Positions 58,676-64,000 of a stretch of 64,000 bases of DNA are shown in pieces. Each line of letters begins with the position of its first letter. Position 1 is the first letter of the stretch. The notes under the pieces are model-generated. The model saw only the letters and a program-made list of their open reading frames with translations, did no database searches and was not told where the DNA came from. Both the position numbers and the translations under genes were made by a program. The DNA is from Casuarina equisetifolia (Eukaryota > Streptophyta > Magnoliopsida > Fagales > Casuarinaceae): the NCBI GenBank assembly GCA_028551475.1, contig CM052358.1:23710853-23774852 (forward strand), read 5' to 3'.

Positions 58676-58885
58676 GGGGGGTTGATTAGCTTCGCGAGTC
58701 CAATCGAGTCGGAAATTTCCACGAAATTTGTAGCTGTCATTGACTCTGCTTTTCACAAGGACTTGGAAGGGTAACGATTAAACTGAGAGATACCCAGCTC
58801 ATCGAATCTTCTTAGTGCTCAAGTTTGTGAGTTTCAAAGTCTGTCAATTGGCTTTGCATTAATCAAGCTTGTGAGTTCCAGTAGG

Positions 58886-61800
58886 ATGTACTCTTCATCT
58901 TCATCTTCTGTTTCTACACGTCGATGGGAATATGAGGTTTATCTTAGTTTTCGTGGCGAAGACACGCGCAATAATTTTACAGATTATCTGCATCGTGCTT
59001 TGCTAGAGAAGCACATTAAGGTCTTCGAAGATGATGAGAAGTTGAAGCATGGAGAAGAAATTTCTGAAGGGCTTTTGAAAGCAATAGCAGAATCTCAAAT
59101 TGCAGTCATCATTATCTCAAAGAACTTTGCATCCTTTATATGGTGCTTGGCAGAATTGGCCAAAATCATGGAATACAAGAGACAAAACCAAATAGAAGTT
59201 TGGCCCATTTTCTACCATGTGGATCCTTCTCATGTACGAAACCTGAAGGACTCTTTTGCAGAGGCTTTTGATAAACATACAAATGATCCTAAGGTTGACA
59301 ATCAGAAGATGGAAACATGGAGAGCAGCTTTGAAAGAAGTGGGACACATGAAGGGATGGCAAGTACAGAATAATAGGTATGATTTTTTAATTTGCTACAT
59401 TAAACTTAGTTTGAGTTAGCTTGACAAATTTTTTTACTTCTCTAGTCAAATAGATCAAGAGCAACTTTTAGTTTGCTTGGATTTTAGGTTTAATAGTTTC
59501 TCTTTGACAGGTCCGAAGTAGAATTTGTTAAAGAACTTGGTGAAGAGTTATCCCATAAATTGAATCGCAACTTTTCAAACCTTTATAAGGATCTTGTTGG
59601 AATGGAATCTCGAGTTGAAGAATTGAAGAAGTTTCTATGTATAGGATATGACGATGTTCGATGTGTGGGGGTTTATGGAATGAATGGAATTGGTAAAACA
59701 ACTTTTGCCAAATTAATTTATGACACAACTTCCTCAAAATTTAAATCAAGTTGCTTTCTTGCTGAAGATGAACAACATTGGAAGTATGGGGGAGTGAAGA
59801 TGATAGATAAAAGATTCATTACCAAAAAGGTTCTTATTGTTACTGATGACGTGGGTGGGAAAAAACAAGCAGAAGCATTTGCAAAGTTAGAAACAGCATT
59901 AAAGGATAAGAATCGTAATTGGTTTGGCCTAGGAAGTAGAATCATCTTGACAAGTAGTGATTATCAATTGATCAAACCATTGGTGGATTGCAAATATGGA
60001 GATCGTGCCTTTAAGTTGGAGGAGTTGAATCATCATGAAGCTTTGGAACTTTTTAGTTTGAAAGCTTTTAAAAAATGTTTTCCTAATGAAGGTTATTGGG
60101 AATTGTCTAAAGATATTGTGAGGCATGCAGAAGGTCTTCCTTTGGCTATCGAAGTTTTTGGTTCCTTTTTTTATGGTAAATCAAAGGATGAATGGAGAAA
60201 TGGGCTTAAAATGCTAGTACAAGATCCTGACAAAGTAATATTGGAGAAGCTTAAAATAAGTTTTGATGAATTAATGGATATACAAAAAAAAATATTTTTA
60301 GATATTGCATGTTTTTTTTATGGAAGATTTTAGATTGGCTTGGGCACATTCTAGAAAATTTTGGATACCTTCCAAAAATCAATATTGGAGTTCTTAGGGA
60401 CAAATCTCTCATAAAGATCAAAGATCAAAAAATTTGGATGCATAATCTATTAGTACAGATGGGTTAGCAAAAAGAAAAGTCTGAATAAAATAATAGACTA
60501 TGGCAATATAAAGATATCATTAACGTATTGAAGAATAATATAGTAAGTCATTATTAAAGGCAGAATTACATTAAATTTTAATTATTTTAAGTATTTGTCA
60601 AATATTTTCTTTATACTAATATCATTTTGTTGTGCTTTCTAGAGCATGGATGCAATTGAAGGCATTATGCTACTTTTGCACGGTAGAGATGAGGAAGAGC
60701 TCAATTTGGAAGCTTTCTTAAAGATGTATAAATTGAGAATGATTGAAATTATTCCAAAGGGTTCATATTTTAAAGATCACTCCCTTGAGGTTACTCCTAA
60801 ATATCCTTATCCAAAAGATATCTTTAGTCAAACTAAAAAATGGCTATGGTATACAAGTCCTTTCAAATTCACACCAAAGGAGTCATATCCTTCAAAATTC
60901 ATGCCAAAAAGAATTCAACAACGGTTAGGAAAATTGAAATGGAAGGGAGATCTTTCAAAATTTGTGCTAAGTGATACATTGTGTTTGATGAAGTGGTTTC
61001 AATATCCTTTATGCTATTTGCCAGCCACTTTTCAATCCAATAATCTTATTGGAAAGGAAGGAATTTACGTTTTTATCTTATATGAATGTGTGTGTGTTTC
61101 TTTCTTTAATTTTATTCATTTGTTATTGATGACAGAGTTTTGAGAAATTACAAGTTGTTCACTTGAATTATTCAATAAATTTAGTAGAGACACTTGACTT
61201 CACGGATGTCCCAAACTTGGAGAAGTTGGAGGTTTCATATTGTACAAGATTGTTAAAGGTCCATCCATCTATTGGATTTCTCAAATGGTTTAAATTGTTG
61301 GATCTATATGGTTGCAAAAGTTTGAAGAATCTTTCAAAGAACTTGGGTTGTGTAGAATCTCTAGAGGAATTAAATATAAGCCAAACTTCAGTAAAAGAAT
61401 TACCATCCTCTATTTGTTCTTTGAAGAAGCTAAAAGTCCTAAAAGCTGGAGGTACTCTCTTAAATCCCATTAGTTTGCAGCTCTTAAAATCCTCTTCAAG
61501 TTTAAGCTCTTTAGAATCTCTATCTTTAGAGTATTGCAATCTATCAAACATAATGATTCCCAATAATCTTGATAGTTTGTCCTCATTTAAGACATTATTT
61601 CTTAGTGAAAACAAATTTAAGAGTATACCAAAATTTGTTTGGAAGCTTTCCAAGCTTGAAGAACTTGATTTGTCATATTGTAATCTATTGGATGCAGCAA
61701 TTCCTAATGATATTGGTTATTTACCCTCAATTAGGGTATTATATCTTCATGGTAACAAATTTGAGGGTATACCAGAATTTGTTTGGAAGCTTTCTAAACT

Positions 61801-62814
61801 TGAAAAACTCAATTTGTCACATTGTAATTTATTGGATGGAGGAATCCCTAATGATATTAGTTGTTTATCCTCACTTAAGGATTTATACCTCAAAGGGAAT
61901 AAATTTATGACAATATCAAATAATATTGCTCAACTTCCAAATCTTAGTTGCCTTGACTTGCATGATAATAGTGAGGTTCAAGCATTACCAAAGCTCCCCT
62001 GTGCCTTACAAACTTTAGGTAGATCAGGTTGTCTGTTGTTGGATACTTCTTCCATGAACAAGTGGGGTTAGGTGTACAGACTTGGAAGAATACTTTTGGG
62101 GTTTCCTATCATGGTTATGATGGAAAATCTTACAAGATCTTATATACAGACTCAGAATATACTTCAACATCTCAACTACGACATAAGTGGGTAAGTTTCT
62201 TAGTCGTGAGTCTTTTACTCTTTTAAACGTTTGTATATTGCATTGTTTAGAATGACCAAAGTAGTCGATAGTCTTAAAGTATTATACTTAACGTCTTTAT
62301 ATTATTGATTTTTGTTGTTTAGGTCGCAGTAGATCTGGCACGCGGTCCTACGTTGGAATATGAAATCCATAAGTGGTTTGAGACGAGAAGCAATGGTTCC
62401 TATGAAATTCAAGGGCGACTACTAGCAAGTGAAATTTGGAATCTTAAGGGACTTGCTCTGTTCATTGTTTATGAAGTGCGTGAGAGTTCAAATTCCAAAG
62501 GATCCAATGACAGTAATCCGGCTATTGTCGAGATTGCTTGCCAAATGCGATGCGAAAGAACTGGCTTTGAACGTCGGCGAAATGGGGTCTGGGTGTTCGT
62601 ATCAAATCGAGCTCTTCGGAATTGCCTTGCCAATTACAATTATTCAGATAGTGTCGACTTTACCCTTTCGGTTTCAGCGAAAAGTCCGAATATAGAGGTG
62701 AAGGAGTACGGGATTCGTGGAGTATATGAAGCTGATAAAGAAGACTGGTGTCGAGTTCTAAGTGAGATTTCTTTTCACGGATGGGCTCCAATAAACTTTA
62801 ACGATTTTTGTTAA
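58886..62814 (+). pseudogene. TNL copy D: TIR-NB-ARC-LRR-C-JID resistance gene, most complete copy, disrupted
   Basis: Five exons by GT-AG borders. Exon 1 (58886-59376) is TIR (YEVYLSFRGEDTRNNFTDYL, WCLAELAKIME with the catalytic Glu). Exon 2 (59511-60542) is NB-ARC (P-loop GMNGIGKTT, kinase-2 KKVLIVTDDV, GSRIILTSS, GLPLAIEVFGSF, MHNLLVQM). Exon 3 (from 60643) is a linker/LRR. Exon 4 (61136-62190) is LRR. Exon 5 (62323-62814) is the post-LRR C-JID domain. I prefer the ATG at 58886; upstream in-frame codons lack ATG. Intact members detect pathogen effectors inside cells. Lesions: a phase change at a T8 run (60312-60319) giving a stop at 60331, TAG at 60465 where copy C has Trp, a lost exon-3 donor (GT to GA at 61061), and a base lost near 62069. 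About 23 residues are missing between RNBS-A and kinase-2. A truncated TIR-NB-ARC protein could still be made. Confidence 0.93.
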
Positions 62815-63560
62815 CCAATTGTGGCATGACCAATGCGAAACCCCGTGGCTCTTTATCGTCATTAGTATTTTATTGTTAATTTTTTTTTTTTAGTAAAACT
62901 TCAAATTTTATTATTATTTATTTAATGCTCGTGAGCAGCTTGATTTCGCTAATTTGAATAAATATGCTATAATGCACTCATTTAATCTATTTAAGGTGGA
63001 AGAATCTATTACTCAAATTACCATAATTTGGTTCCGATGAGAAACCGCAGGAACTGCAAGTGAAAACAAAAATGAGACCACAAATGTGAAATATTATGAG
63101 GACTTCTTTTAATTTTTCGTATTCCCTATGTCACTTCTAAGTTTTTTGTTGAGACCTTCGAGAATGTAGAAAAAACTTTTACACTGGATTTGAATTTTCA
63201 TTGGTGAAACAAATTAAAATTCCTTCTGAAAACTTTGGTAGCTATAAATTACTAGACAAAGTTGCCAATTAGAAGAGCCAAGCAATTTGCCATTCTACAA
63301 AACTTGTGAAAATAAATACATAAAATATTTAAATTACTGCAAATTTAGCATCACGTCAATAAGCTCTCTTCCTCTTCTTCGATCTCTTTGCATGGAATTT
63401 TACATTCTTCTTTAATATTTTTGCCAAAACAATGAAATAAAAGACACAATCTTTACTAAAATCAAATAACTAAATCAACAAAAGCATGGGTATAGCAACT
63501 CATCAATCCTCAATCCAATTTTCAAATCCCTTACTCTAGCCTTATGCTAAAGAAGAATAT
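62815..63560. repeat. TNL 3' flank, copy D
   Basis: Closely similar to 8190-8890. No gene is seen in it. It joins TNL D to the NOC2-like remnant. Confidence 0.75.
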
Positions 63561-63564
63561 GAAA

Positions 63565-63665
63565 GAAAATTCAGCATAAAGAAAGGTCTTAAAGACATTT
63601 GCGAACCTCAAACAAAAACGTTGTTGCTAGATCATTTGGTAAAAAAGAAATTGGCATATTGTATC
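63565..63665 (-). pseudogene. NOC2-like gene, C-terminal exon scrap (copy 3)
   Basis: The minus strand reads MPISFLPNDLATTFLFEVRK and then a stop, which aligns with RMSISFLPKNLSAMFFLEVR of copy 2 and MSISFLPNDLATSFF of copy 1. Right of it the sequence goes directly to the block equivalent to 39070-39400. The exons that copy 2 has in between are deleted. Confidence 0.55.
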
Positions 63666-64000
63666 CATCAAAGTGTAAAAATAGAGGTTATCCACCGAAT
63701 TGCGAGAAATAGAAATTAGGTTAACTAAATAATTGGTTTGGATAAAATGTGTCTCAATTAATCATACTCATGAAATCTCTTTTCAACTGAGATTGGTCAC
63801 ATACACTACAAGATATCATGTTTCATCAAAATACCATCCACATATTCTCTCACAACCAAACGCAGTCTCACGAGCAAGAGACATAAATCAAACCTGGCTA
63901 CTCAAAAAACAAGAGAAGTGCAGAGGATTGAGATTCGAGAGAAGTACCTAATTGGGCGCCAAGAGATAGATGGCAAGCAATTCGACGGCTGGGGGGCGTA
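63660..64000 (-). repeat. Block shared with 39060-39400
   Basis: Order and phrases are the same as in copy 2 (AGAGGTTATCCA, AATTGCGAGAAATAGAAA, AACCAAACGCAG, AAGTGCA.AGGATTGAGATTC). The homology runs to the window edge, so the duplicated unit probably continues beyond it. Confidence 0.75.

Noticed and set aside
58523-58756. Minus-strand frame with a repeated asparagine-rich peptide
   Set aside because: The repeat is explained by the 45-bp tandem DNA duplication and there is no other sign of a gene.
1-64000. tRNA, rRNA or other structured RNA genes
   Set aside because: I looked for tRNA-like arm patterns and conserved RNA phrases by eye and saw none I could support; a dedicated scan would be decisive.

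Overview
This is a plant nuclear window, almost certainly from a dicot and probably a woody one. It holds TIR-type NBS-LRR (TNL) resistance genes, which monocots essentially lack, together with receptor-kinase relics and Athila-type Ty3/gypsy and Ty1/copia retrotransposons in AT-rich intergenic DNA. It is an accessory resistance-gene cluster in heavy decay: I found no host gene that reads through intact. I cannot name the species from the sequence.

Layout. 0-3 kb: minus-strand relics of a G-type lectin S-receptor kinase, one large exon plus one short second copy. 3.5-12.2 kb: three 3'-terminal TNL fragments (A, B, F), and after B minus-strand pieces of a gene I assign to the NOC2-like family. 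12.3 kb: a scrap of an O-methyltransferase first exon. 14.4-26.7 kb: a nested transposon block in which an Athila-like element sits inside an older copia relic. The outer copia still shows a GATCG target-site duplication at both ends. 28.1-30.9 kb: a wall-associated kinase (WAK) pseudogene with many stops. 32.2-32.6 kb: the last exon of a callose synthase, minus strand. 32.6-40.1 kb: TNL copy C followed tail-to-tail by NOC2-like copy 2. 45.0-45.5 kb: an orphan TIR exon (E), then a 0.75-kb tandem duplication. 47.5-52.7 kb: a nearly intact Ty1/copia element with matching LTRs and an AGAAC target duplication. 52.7-58.9 kb: a non-coding array of diverged repeats that also precede the other gene relics. 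58.9-62.8 kb: the most complete TNL (D: TIR, NB-ARC, LRR, post-LRR domain), broken by frameshifts, a stop and a lost splice donor. It is followed by its own NOC2-like remnant at the right edge.

How it fits together. The TNL 3' end plus its convergent NOC2-like neighbour appear three times (7.3-11.1, 32.6-40.1 and 58.9-64.0 kb), so the block was duplicated as a unit and then eroded. TNL C and D share one internal NB-ARC deletion, so that lesion is older than their duplication. Intact TNLs are intracellular immune receptors. WAK and S-domain kinases are surface receptors, and callose synthase builds defence-related wall polymer. Here these are mostly relics whose shared location reflects a duplication- and transposon-rich cluster, not a working pathway. 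The likeliest product-bearing segment is TNL D, which could still give a truncated TIR-NB-ARC protein.

I did not find a convincing undescribed molecular system. The strongest new observations are structural: the TNL/NOC2-like co-duplicated block, the shared NB-ARC deletion, the reconstructable nested transposon with its deletion, a pair of perfect foldbacks, and a repeat family lying 5' of the receptor genes.
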